Below are positions 11,233 to 23,554 of a stretch of 64,000 bases of DNA, in pieces (within the stretch, counting starts at the first letter, position 1; every line of letters begins with the position of its first letter). Position numbers and translations under genes: made by a program. Below the pieces are notes generated by a model. The model was not told where the DNA came from. It saw only the letters and a list, made by a program, of their open reading frames with translations, and searched no databases. This stretch comes from Thuidium tamariscinum (lineage: Eukaryota; Streptophyta; Bryopsida; Hypnales; Thuidiaceae). The stretch covers positions 21,521,052 through 21,585,051 of the forward strand of contig OX344755.2 in the NCBI GenBank assembly GCA_947034885.2, in the 5' to 3' direction.

Positions 11233-14200
11233 ATGGAAGGCACCGACAGGAACCATGTCCAACTTCAGCACACTGGACACGCCACGCTTGGGCAAACCGT
11301 GGATGACACTTTACGGGCGGTGGAAAGCGGCACTGCTGCCCCTACTGCTGGTGGTTTTGACGGAGTCGGGAAGAAGATTGACAACGACTTGTATGACGAC
11401 GACGGAAAACCTCGCCGGACAGGTCAGTTTCTCTTCTCTCTCTCGCTCTTGTGTCTTCATTATGACTTCGTGTTGTAAAATTTTAGAAGTACATCAATTG
11501 CTCTCCAAGTTTGCAACTCTACAACCTTTTCTCTTGATGGGTTGAGTAGATGCTTTGCTGCAAGTGCATGTCAAGGTAGAAGACTCTTTGCGGTCTTGCG
11601 ACATTTTAACTAAAATTGTAGGAGTTCAATACTCGGAAGATAAACAGTGCTATGTAGACTCTTGTAGACTGATTTCTTGGAGCTTTTAGACTACAACAAG
11701 TTGCAGTAGAATATCCATTTCCAGTCAAACGTCATTGTCAAAAGACAACTACTGCTGCTAAGTGATGCTTTTTACGCCTTGAACCTAATTGAAGGTCAAT
11801 AAATTTGACGTGCAGACAGCAGGAGTGTCTTGTAATTTGATTCTGTCTGCTAGGAAGGTCTCTTTGTTTGTTTCAAACAAAAAAACTATGAAGATAGTGA
11901 ATTGAAAGAGATGACTAGCTGGTGGTAAAAGAGGATTGTAAACATGTAAACGGTTTTTTCTGCAGTAGTATATTTTGTCACTTTCTAGACTGAAGACTGG
12001 CTGAGTTTTGTATGAATTGCAGGGGGGGTATACACTTCAGCAGCGCATATCATTACGGCTGTGATAGGGTCTGGTGTGTTGGCGTTGGCATGGAGCTTTG
12101 CTCAAATGGGATGGATTGCTGGGCCCATTGTTCTTCTGGCTTTCGCGTGGTGTACTTACTTCACCTCTCGATTGCTTTCCGACTGTTACCGGTCCCCCGA
12201 CCCTGTCACTGGGAAGCGGAATTACATGTACATGGATGCCATCAAAGCCAATTTGGGTACTGATAATACGCTTCCATCTCCGACCGTCGTAACATTCTTT
12301 TATTTCTCTCTTAAATAGTACACATTTGATTAATTAATGCACAGTTTTAATAGATTGGTTTACGTGCGTTTGTGCAGGGAAAAGGCAGCAGATAGTGTGT
12401 GCTTGTGTACAATACAGTAACCTTGTTGGCACCAGTATTGGCTACACCATTGCGACTGCAACCAGTGCCAAGTACGTAAAGTGACACAAGCTATTGCATC
12501 AGTCTCTTCGACAATGCTTCTTTTCTTCTGACATTTCTCTGTTTTTTTTATATCTTTTTGGACGACCTCCAACAGAATTGTCCTTATTTGAAGGCTTTCT
12601 TGCAGACTGCGTTGCAAATTACGGAGAAAGACTTTCTCTTATTGTAGATTCGGCGTTGTTGCTGACCACAGGTTGTCAAAGAGAACTCTTCAACGCTACT
12701 TATTGTTTCGGTTTTACAGGGCAATTCAGCAACTGGATTGTAAACACCTCAATGGAATGGATCACGTATGTCCGGCGTCTACAACAGTTTACATAGCGTT
12801 GTATGGTTTAGTCCAAGTTGTTCTCTCACAGATCCCCAATTTTGGCGAGCTTTGGTGGCTCTCTTACGTTGCTGCGTTTATGTCGTTTGCATATTCCACC
12901 GTCGGCTTGGGACTCGGTATCTACAAATCTGCACGTGAGTGACAATTCTAAAATTCTAAAAACGTGAATTCTTTACTCTGAGCGTCTCTTTACTATGACC
13001 TAGTTTCAGGTGTGCTGCAGTCAATCACAGCATGATATTCCAAGACGTTTCAGAGGAGGTCACGTTATAGAGGTCATGAGGGCATGGGTGTTTTTTCTTT
13101 TGGCCGAATTTGGGCTACTTGTTCTTCAGGGATTTAACAGTTTCAAGGTGGAGTTTATTGGTTCTGAAATTATGTAGAGCTTTTTGCATATTGGTTAACT
13201 TCTTTTTTGTCACATTGGATTTTATTTTGTCACATTGGATTTCGACTTGCAGAGGGAGGGGTAGGGCACGATTATGGGAGCGTGAGTGGTACGCCAATTT
13301 GTTATGACACAACAAACGGCTGCTCATTCCAGTCAACACCAAAAAAGACATGGAATATATTCACTGCTCTTGGCAACATGGCTTTTGCGTACTCCTTCTC
13401 CTTGATCCTCATTGAAATTCAGGTAGGCCGTGTTCAAAATGCTTATTGCGAGTACTGTAGGACTAAGATGGAATATTTGATGTGAATAGTTCTACTTCAA
13501 GAGCATGTTCCTTGTGCATTGAATTAAGGATCCCAAGAACCCTCTAGGGTGTAAATTGAATTGACTTGTCTTCTTTGCTTTATCTTCTACAGAGCAAATC
13601 TTCTTATCCTATTGATGAGCAAACAAAATGAGATCACCTCTAATCTTACATGTCTCGCAATATTAACCACTTCTAGCAGGTGAGGGGTGACCTGTAATAT
13701 TATATAAAGAATGTTATGTTGGTTTAATGATGGCCTCAAAAACCAATTCATCATCATGGTTTTTGATTTTTTTGTTTCATTTTCCCATTTGATCCAACAA
13801 CGTCTTTTGATCTACAGGATACAATTAAAAGCCCACCTTCTGAAGCTTCCCAAATGAAGAAGTCTGCACGCATTTCCATCGCGACGACCACGTTCTTTTA
13901 CATGTCGGTGGCTATTTGTGGCTACGCTGCATTTGGTGATGGCGCTCCAGGGAACTTGCTCACTGGATTCAGCACTCCTTATTGGCTTGTGGATTTTGCA
14001 AACACATGCATTGTGATCCATCTAATTGGTGCCTACCAGGTAGCTACATGCACTCCTTATTTGCTCCTTATTTGCTCTAGTAGCCCAATTAAGAAGCATT
14101 GTGTGTTTGTGCTCTTAAAATGATTTCTTCTTTCAAGAAGCGATAAATGATGCCTTTCAAATTAGGATTCTAAATGCTTTGAAATAAAACAAAGAGTTTT

Positions 14201-14737
14201 AATTTTATGAGCAGGAATTACTATTTCACCTCGGTATCCATTGATTTCCCTAGTCATGATACTCTGAATATATTTGGATTGAATTGACATAAAACTCTTT
14301 CAAATTTCGTGCAGGTTTACACGCAGACAGTTTATGGATTTGTCGAGCTATGGTGTTTCAGGACATGGCCCAACAGTGCAATCCTCAAGATGGAGTACAA
14401 TTTGAGACTCCCAGGAAAGCGCACATTCAAGCTGAGCGTGTTTCGCTTGATCTGGCGAACTCTGTACGTGATCGTCACTACCATCATCTCCATGGTCATT
14501 CCCTTCTTCAACTCGGTGATGGGCATTCTGGGGGCCATCAGTTTCTGGCCCATGACAGTCTACTTCCCGATCCAGATGTACATGAGTCAAACCCATGTGA
14601 AGAAATGGGGCCGGGAGTATATCCTCCTCCAGCTGCTCAGTTTCATCACCCTTCTCGTTTCCATTGCTGCCTTGATTGGAGGTGTGGCGGGGATCATTGA
14701 AGCGCTCAAGGATGTCACCCTTTTTAAGGCTACTTGA
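11233..14737 (+). CDS. AAP: Amino acid permease (AAP-type, AAAP family), intact
   Basis: Exons: 11233-11422, 12023-12256, 12378-12471, 12720-12934, 13253-13422, 13818-14039, 14315-14737; all introns are GT..AG and the joined frame is open for 515 codons. Family role: H+-coupled amino acid uptake across the plasma membrane. Key stretches are DDDGKPRRTG before the first membrane segment, then SAAHIITAVIGSGVLALAW (about residues 69-87), NLVGTSIGYTI, VLSQIPNFGELWWLS, MSFAYSTVGLGLGI, and a C-terminal block with WPNSAILKMEY, FNSVMGILGAISFWP and VYFPIQMYM; about ten membrane spans are expected. Plant AAPs are usually 470-490 aa; the excess is an N-terminal hydrophilic region of about 65 residues. 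ATG 11233 is the first Met in frame with the conserved part. A second, out-of-frame ATG at 11255 is ignored. A TATA-like run occurs at about 10848. The final codons and stop lie at the start of the triplicated segment. Substrate specificity cannot be read. Confidence 0.93.
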
Positions 14738-15836
14738 ATTCCGTCCTCAGCTTGATTTGAATGATCCATTGACTGGAGGATACTTTGGTTTTACTAGCAT
14801 TCTTAAGGTGGCTTTCATAAAAAGAACTGCAGGCAGATGGAAGTTTCTGAGGTTGGGAGTTGACGGCACATTAACCACATTTGGTGGTACACACTCTTGT
14901 CGAGAAGCAGGGTCGTTGAGGCAAGTTGCTCGTCAAGCTAATTTCAGACTGCTAAGAGCGACCTCATGTCAAATAGAATTCGATAGGTCAGGGGTGAATC
15001 TTTTCTGTATACTAAGTCTTTTGCCAGTATGGGAAGAGTCCTGGCGTTCCTAACAATATAGTCTTATGTAACTTATTGTCAAGTACTTGTGGGTGCTGCG
15101 AAGAAATACATCGGTTGCAGGAGTCTACGAGTTTCTCTATAATCTCTATTTTCCTTGTCTTATTTATCGTCGTTATTACATTTGTGCGCAACTTCTACTA
15201 GTGATAGTGAGAGTAGATAGTGAGTTTGGAAAGAAGAAAGCGATCGGTTCCTTTCGATTTGGTGAGAGAACGGCTTGTCTGATATTACTGACTAAAATAT
15301 TGGAAACGGTCTCACTGAACGATGCAAGGTCACTGATTCTCGATGTTTTTTCTCGGAGATTTCCCTGAGAGATTGCCTTGTCTCGTGAATCAAATGCATG
15401 GCAAGTTATCGCTTAGTTTACAAACTGGGCTTTAATCACTAGGCCATCCTTTTCTGAGGATGGGATATCACACAAAGAGTCAAATGTTGCATTCGGAAGT
15501 TATGGCGATGGTCAATTCTCGAATATCCCTGCGCGAGTCGTTGTATGTACAGAGCTTTGATCACAATCGTAGTGAAAATTCAGTCTCAGTTCTACTGTTT
15601 GTGGATTTTGGGCAAAATTCTCGAAACGAAAAATGTCTTAAAATCAATTCAACAACGTCTACTGATGAATGTTGTCTCGAAACTAAAAATGTCTTAAAAA
15701 TCAATTCAACATCTACTGATGAATGTTGTTTCGAAACTAAAAATGTCTTAAAATCAATTCAATAACGTCTACCGGTGCATGAATATTGTGAGCTCTGATG
15801 TGAGCTATGTACTGGAGATCTGTCGATCTTTCCATT
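14738..15836. other. AAP 3' flank and spacer to dirigent copy A
   Basis: No gene is seen. Compared with units B and C, the part around 15060 lacks roughly 130 bp, which breaks the minus-strand open frame seen there in B and C. From about 15627 to 15780 the motif 'aaatgtcttaaaatcaattc' plus 'tctactgatgaatgttg' repeats three times at about 65-bp steps; this small array is also present downstream of dirigent copies B and C. Confidence 0.6.
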
Positions 15837-16909
15837 CTATTTTCCAACGACAAGAGTCCATTTCTGAACATTGTATTGCGCGCCCAAGTTCCCCACCAGC
15901 TTCTGCGACACGGTCGAGACGAGGGCGTATTCCTTCTGGCCCAGGAAGTTTCCGGTCCCTGCCAGCACGGCTAGCTGCCTGTCGTTGGAGACATAATTGA
16001 ACGACGCTCATTGTCCCGCAATCTGTACAAGTCACAACAGAATCAGAAAACAATGTCACAACAAAATTAACACGTAGAAACATCAATCTTCACATTACAG
16101 TTAATCACAAAGTAGTCCACACTTGGTGTGGAGTTGCAAGCCAAGTTTTGAATGCATTGTGGTCTACCACGTCATCTTGGGTGAAGGTCTAGAGTCATGG
16201 TTATGATCCCTAGTCCCTCATGTTGCATGCTTGTCAGTTCCCATTGGTGGAAGTTAAATTTGCGATGTCCAACAGTTTTTGTACTACTCGAGGATTTCCA
16301 CAGAGATTTGCTCGGGTGGTGTGTTCATTAAATTTCCATTTTGGACCCAAACACGGAGTTTATTCCTGAGTTCTGTGCTTTCTTGCTATTCCCCAATTAG
16401 TTTCCTAATTTAGACAAGAATGCCAAGAGTTTCTTGCAATGATCCTTACCAAACGTCCTTGAAATGCTTGCGCAAGTTAAAGGTTTTCCAGGAACAAACT
16501 GGACTTCCATGCCATACAATTGAGATGATAATGATCGTACCTCGTAGGTGGTCTCCACCAAATCGCCGGGCTGGTCGATAATCACCGTCACTTGCACGCG
16601 ATACTTCTGGCTGCCGTCAAGCACATACAAGCCCTGCAACTTCCCAAGCAGCGAAGACTTAGGGTCCGCCGTCGCCCTGATTGTGTCGTCCACCACCACC
16701 AGAGCGCCAAGCTGGAGCGCGCTCACGTTCCCGCCCGGCCCTGCCACGATGCGCGCCGTCGCATCATCCCCGGTTTCGATCGCCTCGTGCGCGTAGAACG
16801 TCACGTTGTGCGTCTTGTGCCTCGGGTCCAGGCGAGCACTCGCACCGGACAACAGCACCACAAAGACCAGCACAACCAGCGACGACGACACTGTCGGAGA
16901 CGCAGCCAT
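15837..16909 (-). pseudogene. DIR: Dirigent-family gene copy A with premature stop
   Basis: Two exons: 16541-16909 (123 codons, intact, same start and GT donor as copies B and C) and 15837-16022 after a TTGTACAG acceptor; the intron is 518 bp. The fifth codon of exon 2, CGA (Arg) in B and C, is TGA here, which would end the protein at 127 residues, before the conserved LAVLAGTGNFLGQKGYAL block. The change fits C-to-T at a CpG. Exon 2 also has a 3-base in-frame insertion (extra Tyr in the FN-VSND motif) and Gly-to-Glu in GQKGYAL. Exon 1 differs from B and C at F67L, P87L and G100S. A truncated secreted product is possible but would lack part of the dirigent barrel. The TATAAA at 17095-17100 (minus) is retained. 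Confidence 0.85.
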
Positions 16910-17094
16910 AGCTTGCGTGCGGATCAGAATTCGAAATGACTGAAGGAAAAGAAATCGAAATGAATGAAGCAAAAGGAGCCAGAAGGAGTCACACACGCAC
17001 TCGTGAACTATGCACTGCGGATTTAGAGAATTGAAGTGTATTTAGTTTGTACTGAAGAGTTGTGAATTGAATCGATCTGCAAGTGTTCTGCAGT

Positions 17095-17100
17095 TTTATA
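17095..17100 (-). promoter_or_regulatory. TATA box of dirigent copy A
   Basis: TATAAA on the minus strand, about 186 bp upstream of the ATG at 16909, and conserved at the same relative place in copies B and C. Confidence 0.5.
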
Positions 17101-17167
17101 CAGCAATGGGGTGGGGGATCCACTTCGGTATATTCCAGGGCCGGGATTCGTCATCTTGTTTTTCTTC

Positions 17168-17180
17168 ACGCGCGCGCGCG
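17168..17180. repeat. Alternating CG run upstream of dirigent copy A
   Basis: The tract acgcgcgcgcgcg lies about 70 bp upstream of the TATA box and is kept in all three copies despite AT-rich surroundings. Such alternating CG tracts can adopt Z-DNA in general; any role here is inference. Confidence 0.6.
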
Positions 17181-19034
17181 TTTCCGAGAATTCCCAACAA
17201 GTGAAAAGGTTTCCTCGAATCGCTGGTCTTTAGATGTGAGCCTGCACAACTGATCTTCACCTGCAAAGTACCTCGACAGATCGATACCTCAGAGGAAATT
17301 AAAACATGTGATGTTGACAAACGAAGGGGTGATCGGTGGTGCGTCGGGGAGGTGTATCTTAAGGTTAACCGCGTCAAGATTCGACCTCCCTCGATGAGGA
17401 GGTTTATCTGAATTTTAAATACCGAATTGGATAGATGGATCCCCAAACCCGGGTCCCCAAGTTTTCGAACCGTTGACTGCGAGAAATGTGCGGACCGTGC
17501 AGATGAACTGGGAAGCATGCACATGTGGCATAGATTTTGGAAGTGGATGTAGGTTGGCCTGGTGGAGATCGTACTTGTCCTCGTCGTCCCCTGATGACTG
17601 ATTCACAGAGTATATTCTTCACGAAACTAAGTTAAGAATAGGTACATATATGTATGATACATGATTCCGGAGATCGGAATGAAGTGCGCTGGTGTGAATC
17701 TATTTCGTAAAGATTCAATGAATATGCAAGTTTTTGTAGCGTGGGCAGAGACTGTAGAATGCTGTAGATCGATATCATCAAGCAGCTCGATCGTCACAAG
17801 CTTCTCTTGGGACGCAAAGGCACTGACTGGTGCAGTGAGTGCGCACTGTGCTTTTCTATTCCTCTGGCTGAGCGAGCTAATTTGACCCTTAAGTTAGGCT
17901 TGTGGACTCCCGTGTGGACTTTGGAGTGGACAGTTTGTTCAATCACACCAGCCCAATTTGACCGGAATTCTTCGTCTTGCTCTTGTTGCTACATCGCACA
18001 CAACATTCAATAGCCTCACTGAGGGCTGCCTCCTTCTCAATTTCATCCAGAAATCTATTAATAGTATTCTTGGAGGGCATGAGCTTTTGTAGGTGGAGGG
18101 AGGATCTCACTGTCCATCTTGAAAATTTAGCCGGCATGTGTGAGTGCACGAATTTCAGTAGTAAGCTTATAAGGTTTGACAAATGGATGGTATGGTCGGG
18201 CCAGCCATGATGTGGACAATGAATTGATTGGCTCATCCTTTGTAGGATCAGTTAACCCTTAACTGAATGCTAGCTTTAAGGTAGGAGGTCCCGGCCTATA
18301 ATGGACCATCGAAGGTTGAGAATAAATTTCAGGGTGATGGCGAACGGCTGATGGCATAGGTAAACCTTGTAGAGAAAAATTTCAGTACATTTTCCTTGAA
18401 AGACAAGTACAATTGACATCTAACCCAAGTGGTTCCATATTTTTTAGAGATTTGTGGAATTAATTATAAAATTGTGAAGTTGAAGTGCATAGGGCTCTAC
18501 AATGGAGCCCTTCCTAAAATGTACAAAATTTGTACATTGTTGAAGGCTATGAAAAAGCAACATGTATAAATTGCATACATTTTAGGAGGTGCTCCATTTT
18601 AATGCCCACTCCATTCAAGAGCCCCCTACCTTAAAACCAATGAACCACACATTTCATGCCTTGTTTCAAAACACTAAAAGTTCGTTGCTAGATTGGAACT
18701 CGATACGATGGAAGCACCCAAAAATGTCCAAATAAAGAATTCATCATAGTTGGAGACAACTTATTATGAAAATTATTTATTTATTGTTTTAGCGAGTGAA
18801 ATTCATGAAATTTTATTAAAAAAAACAGATTTTTTGGATGATGCATGCACATTCTATGATTTTTGAAAGTATTGGCTTTATAGAGCAATGAAATCATCAT
18901 GTACATACATCCAAATACAAACCTAGCTACAATCAACAATGAGCCAATGAAATTTTAGTTTGTGTCCTACATATACTTTAGCAAATTAGAGTTGAACAAT
19001 TGGCAAACACATTCACTAAAGTCTACAAACACAA
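17181..19034. other. Upstream region of dirigent copy A and AT-rich spacer
   Basis: 17181-18300 is conserved in all three units and moderately GC-rich; the open frames over it (for example minus strand 17096-17524) run across the promoter and are not supported as genes. From about 18711 the segment 'tggaagcacccaaaaatgtcc' starts a repeat also found at about 35125, 47307 and, more diverged, 61761. Confidence 0.5.
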
Positions 19035-19038
19035 TTGG

Positions 19039-19769
19039 GGGTCGTTGCAAGAAACACCATACAAAAAGCATAACGTTTTCAATAGTATTTTTTTTTAAGG
19101 AGAGTACTTTAAAATTATAAATTTTTTTTTTAAAAAGTGAAAAATATATTCCATGTATAAACCTTTAAGAAAAAAGTACCCTAAAAAGGAAAAGTATAGG
19201 AAAAATCTCTAAGTAGGAAAACCAAAAAAGTGCAAAATCTCATGAAAATTAGAACTTCCACATTTTAATTTGTAAAAAATAGGAGAATCAATTTTTTTTT
19301 AAACTAAAAATTTTCCATTTGAGGAAAGTTGATGTTGATGAGATTTGACCAAAAGAACAGTCTTAGAACCATCATCAATATTCAAAAATTGCATGCCACG
19401 GGAAAAATTTTGTACTCATGTGGAGGACATAAAATAACATATTTTTAGATTTCATTTGAAATTTATAGGTTTTACACCTATGAAAATATACCATGAAAGT
19501 TTTGTCTTCAAATCATTAAATTTAGGCATTGCGAATGTAATGAAAACCATAAACTATACCCTGTGACAGTTCAACGAAAATGATTTTTAAATATAAAATG
19601 ATTTTTTTTTTTGAAAAATAAGGGATTTAATCACCTTCAACTCTTCAAGTTAGTTATGTTCAATAAAAATTTCATGTTCATTGAACTTAATATTCAAAAG
19701 TTATAGTGAACAACAAAAAATGGTTCGCATTGTGACAGGAAATAGGACCGGTGTTTCTTGCAATGACAC
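19039..19769. mobile_element. GCAAGAAAC-family element, asymmetric, 731 bp, TSD TTGG
   Basis: The left end gggtcgttgcaagaaacacc and right end ggtgtttcttgcaatgacac are inverted. TTGG flanks both sides (19035-19038, 19770-19773). Unit C has the uninterrupted target up to its own later insertion, and unit B has caattcgatgagcc with no element. The two arms share only the terminal repeat of about 20 bp; the interiors differ. No coding capacity. Confidence 0.85.
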
Positions 19770-20658
19770 TTGGATGAGCCTAGAATCCCACACAAAGGAG
19801 AAGTGTGGTATTGGAAGTTTCTCTCATTCACATGAAAATTTCTTGAAGAATCTTTCAAAGATGAAATGACATGTCTTGTCCATTGTACATCACAGAAAAT
19901 GTTGATTTCTCTTAGGAAAATTGATTTTCATGAGAGTTTCTATAGATTAAATGATGAAAAATTCATATGAAATAGAGAATTATTTCATAAAACCTTAATG
20001 GTGTTCACTTAATTTCCGTGTCCTTGCATAATTAGAATACATTAGACATTGAAAATACATCTAATATTCAAATTGCAATAAAATATTCAATTTTTAACTA
20101 ATTTTGCCACAATTCCTATTAGAATAGAAACTAGAGTATATGACCTTCATTTAAATAGTTGGGCTAAAACTCAATAAATATCTTCATTGTAGATGAATTT
20201 CATATTCACTCAATTTCTCAAAATACCCCTAAAATATTTCAAGCCTTATTAAATACTTCATTTTTATTTTTATTTTTAGTTCTGAAATTTGAGAAAATGA
20301 AGGTTTATTACAAATTCCAAAAAGAATTACTCACATTCTGCTTACAAACAAAGATATATTTCTCAAATAAGATAAAATATTTATTTCATACATTACAATA
20401 TATGAAGATATAATTTTTATATTTCCAATTGAAGCACACTTTTTTTAAGTTTGTAGACAATTTTGGAAGGGGAAGCGTCACCTTGCTACTTGACCACCCA
20501 AATATAAGTAAAAATTTAAACTTGAAGTACTCAAAATTTAGAAATCTTTAATTGAAATGATGCATTGTTATAGTGCATTGTATACAATTGTAGATTTTAT
20601 TGAAAACTTAAAAGATCATTTTCAGACATATTCAAATACTTCTTTATAATTGAAAAAA

Positions 20659-20855
20659 CACTATAAAAAAACTCATGTTTTAGGTAACAAATTTTAGATG
20701 ACATCCGATGTAGCAACACGTGTTTTTACATTAATAATGATGTTCGCTGTGACATGAAAATGCTATAGTGAACATTATTGTTGATGTAAAAGCACATGTT
20801 GCTACATTGAATGTCACCTAAAATCTGTCACTTAAAAACATGGCTTTCTTATAGT
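20659..20855. mobile_element. 197-bp CACTA-type palindromic MITE
   Basis: It starts CACTATAAAAAAACTCATG and ends CATGGCTTTCTTATAGTG; the two halves are complementary over nearly the whole length, so the strand folds into one long hairpin. It is absent at the matching place in unit B (near 37797) and unit C (near 58102). Flanks aaa/gaa are consistent with a 3-bp target duplication with one change. No coding capacity. Confidence 0.85.
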
Positions 20856-20861
20856 GGAATT

Positions 20862-21941
20862 GGGTCATTGCAAGAAACACCAACCACTTTTGTAGCACTT
20901 TGCAAAATTTGTTCTTGTCCAATGCTATAACTTTTGATTGATGAATTCAATGCCCAAATCAAAAAAAAAAGTTAGAGTTTTTGATTTCAATCATATTCTA
21001 TATTTTTCAGAATTTACAAAAAATCATTTTATATTTAAAAGTTATTTTTGTTAATTTGTCACACTTTCAAGATTAGGGTTTTCTTAATACAATTGATTGG
21101 TTCAAATTAATGACTTTTGGTTGAAATTTTTGTGGTATGTGTTTATAGTAGGTAGGCATGTCCCTACCAAAGGGCATCCAAAAAAACATTATTTTATGAC
21201 CTCTACATTAGTGCAAATAGGCCTCTCTTGCGTGCATACTTTAGAACATTAGAAATGATTTTGAACTCATTTTATTAGTCAAACCTCATCACTATAAAGT
21301 CTTTTCAAATTAAAATATTTCAATTTTGTTCAAAATTGTTTTTCCTATTTTTTACAAATTAAAACATCAATGTATGTATTTTCTTTACTAGAATTCAATG
21401 TCCAAGATGATGTCTTAGAAAATACATACATTAATGTTTTAATTTGTAAAAAATAGGAAAAACAATTTTGAACAAAATAAAATTTTTTGGCAATTTGAGA
21501 AGACTTTACAGTGATGAGGTTTGACTAAAAAAATGAGTTCAAAATCATTTTTAATGTTTTGAAGTATGCACGCAAGAGAGGCCTGTTTGTACTAATGTAG
21601 AGGTTATAAAATAATGTTTTTTTGGATGCCCTTTGGTAGGTACATGCCTACCTACTATAAACACACACCACAAAAATTTCAACCAAAAATCATTAATTTG
21701 AACCAATCAATTGTATAAAAAACCCTAATCTTGAAAGTGTGACCAATTAACAAAAATAACTTTTAAATATAAAATGATTTTTTGTAAATTCTGAAAAATA
21801 TAGAATATGATTGCAATCAAAAACTCTAGAAATAATTTTTTTGGTTTGGGCACTGAATTCAACAATCAAAAGTTATAACATTGGACAGGAACAAATTTTG
21901 CAAAGCGCTCCAAAAGTGGTTGGGGTTTCTTGCATTGACCC
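20862..21941. mobile_element. GCAAGAAAC-family foldback element, 1080 bp, TSD AATT
   Basis: Ends gggtcattgcaagaaacacc and ggtttcttgcattgaccc; AATT at 20858-20861 and 21942-21945. Units B and C have the empty site (gaaagaatttcatttta). The arms are complementary over almost the whole element with the centre near 21400, so it is a hairpin with arms of about 500 bp. Both arms correspond to the right-hand arm of the 731-bp element at 19039. Confidence 0.88.
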
Positions 21942-21945
21942 AATT

Positions 21946-23554
21946 TCATTTTATTCATTCATAGTCCATAATATTTTAAGATTTTATCAATTTTAATATT
22001 GAATTTTGGAACTAAATGTTTCGATGCTACGTGTTTAAAAAACAAAAGAGTTTTTCTCTCGCTCTTATACATTTTATTTTTATACAAACTGTCAAAGTGT
22101 AAGGTCAAGAATCACCTATGAGAAGAAAAAAAAAGTATATATACTAGTGTTTTACAATCCAATCATGCACATGCAAGTTGACTTTACACCTTTAGACTCT
22201 AAAGTCAATTTTCCATATTATAAACTTTTTCAATTTAAAAAAATGAAGACACTACCTATATATCTAATGCCTCATTAATAATGCTCTTGCCTTGTGACAC
22301 CTATGCAAATCAAGGTTGTGCACATTAGAATTGCAAAACTATATTACTAATCATTAAAAAATAAAAAATAATTTTATTTTTGTAATTTCAATAACCTTAT
22401 GTATTCTAAAATATGGCCCAATCACTTCAAATTCAAAAACATGTGCTCAATTATAAAACTAGTGTTAGTTCAATGAAAACATTTGCAAGGTATGGTGCAC
22501 TAGATTTCATTTATAGAATTCTCATAACTTTTGAAGAACATTGATGTAATTGTGAATTTTTTGTGGTTTATATAATTTAAAGAAAAATAAATAATCATTT
22601 TGATTATAATATTTCTTAGAATTTGTTCTTGATAATGTGAAAGAGTTTTTTAGAATTTCTATGAGGAATTCTATAAAAACCTAATGCACCTTAGAAACAC
22701 CTAAAATGCTTTCCAAAAGGTATCTTACTTAGGTGTCACATTGTAATGCAATTCCATTCACTTAAAAAAATGCTTTCCAAAATTTAAAACATTCCAAATG
22801 AAAATCATGTTGAATGAAATTCTCAGCTCTAAATTTTTCTTATACACAAATGTTTGAAGAAATCATTTCAAATTGTATTTATAGCTGTAGGTAATTGATT
22901 TTTGATATTAATGTTCTAAATGATCATGGTAATTATTTTTCTATGTCAAAAGCTTTTTGAATAATGCAATTATTCGATGTGGTTTGACTACAAGTCCTCT
23001 AGTCTATGATTCTTTATTGTAAAAAATATATATTGAATTACATTGGACTACATTCATTCCTAATGGACTAGGCTTGTAGTGTATTCACTATTGTGCATGC
23101 ACACCAAAAGTAATATTCCCATGAAGGTAATTGTTATTTTATATTTTTCAACAAAATTTCATAAATTATAATAAGAAATTGAGGCTAAAAAATCATGCTA
23201 GAAATTCATATTGTTTGCTAATGGAATAGTGACTCTCTAGAGCTTGTACTTTTAGAAAAACATCAAAAAGAATTATTTAATAATTCAAGCAATGCAAAAT
23301 GTGAGTGTATGGCGCTTCTAGTGTTGACAAAATTACTAAATAAGTGACTATTTTTCTTCTTGACCTTTTGAAGCGTGCATTTTATGCTTAACAATTGGAA
23401 GTGCTATGAGTTTCATACAATGTTACATTCTTTGAACACTATGGCTATGGCAAAAATATCGCCCCTTAACTGACAATTCTGAAATATTGGCAATTTCAAG
23501 TCCTATGCCCTTTCAACTTCAACAATTATTAACTAATGGGGTAGAAGCCTACTT
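21946..23554. other. AT-rich spacer of unit A
   Basis: No gene is seen. About 0.9 kb of this stretch (roughly 21970-22865, present also in unit C near 58130-59065) is missing from unit B, where the flanks join near 37827. The sequence aaaaaatatatattg near 23021 is the empty site of the Helitron inserted in unit C. Confidence 0.55.

Noticed and set aside
16429..16448. gagtttcttgcaatgat in the dirigent intron, resembling the transposon terminus
   Set aside because: No inverted partner or target duplication nearby, and it is present in all three introns; probably chance or a very old remnant.
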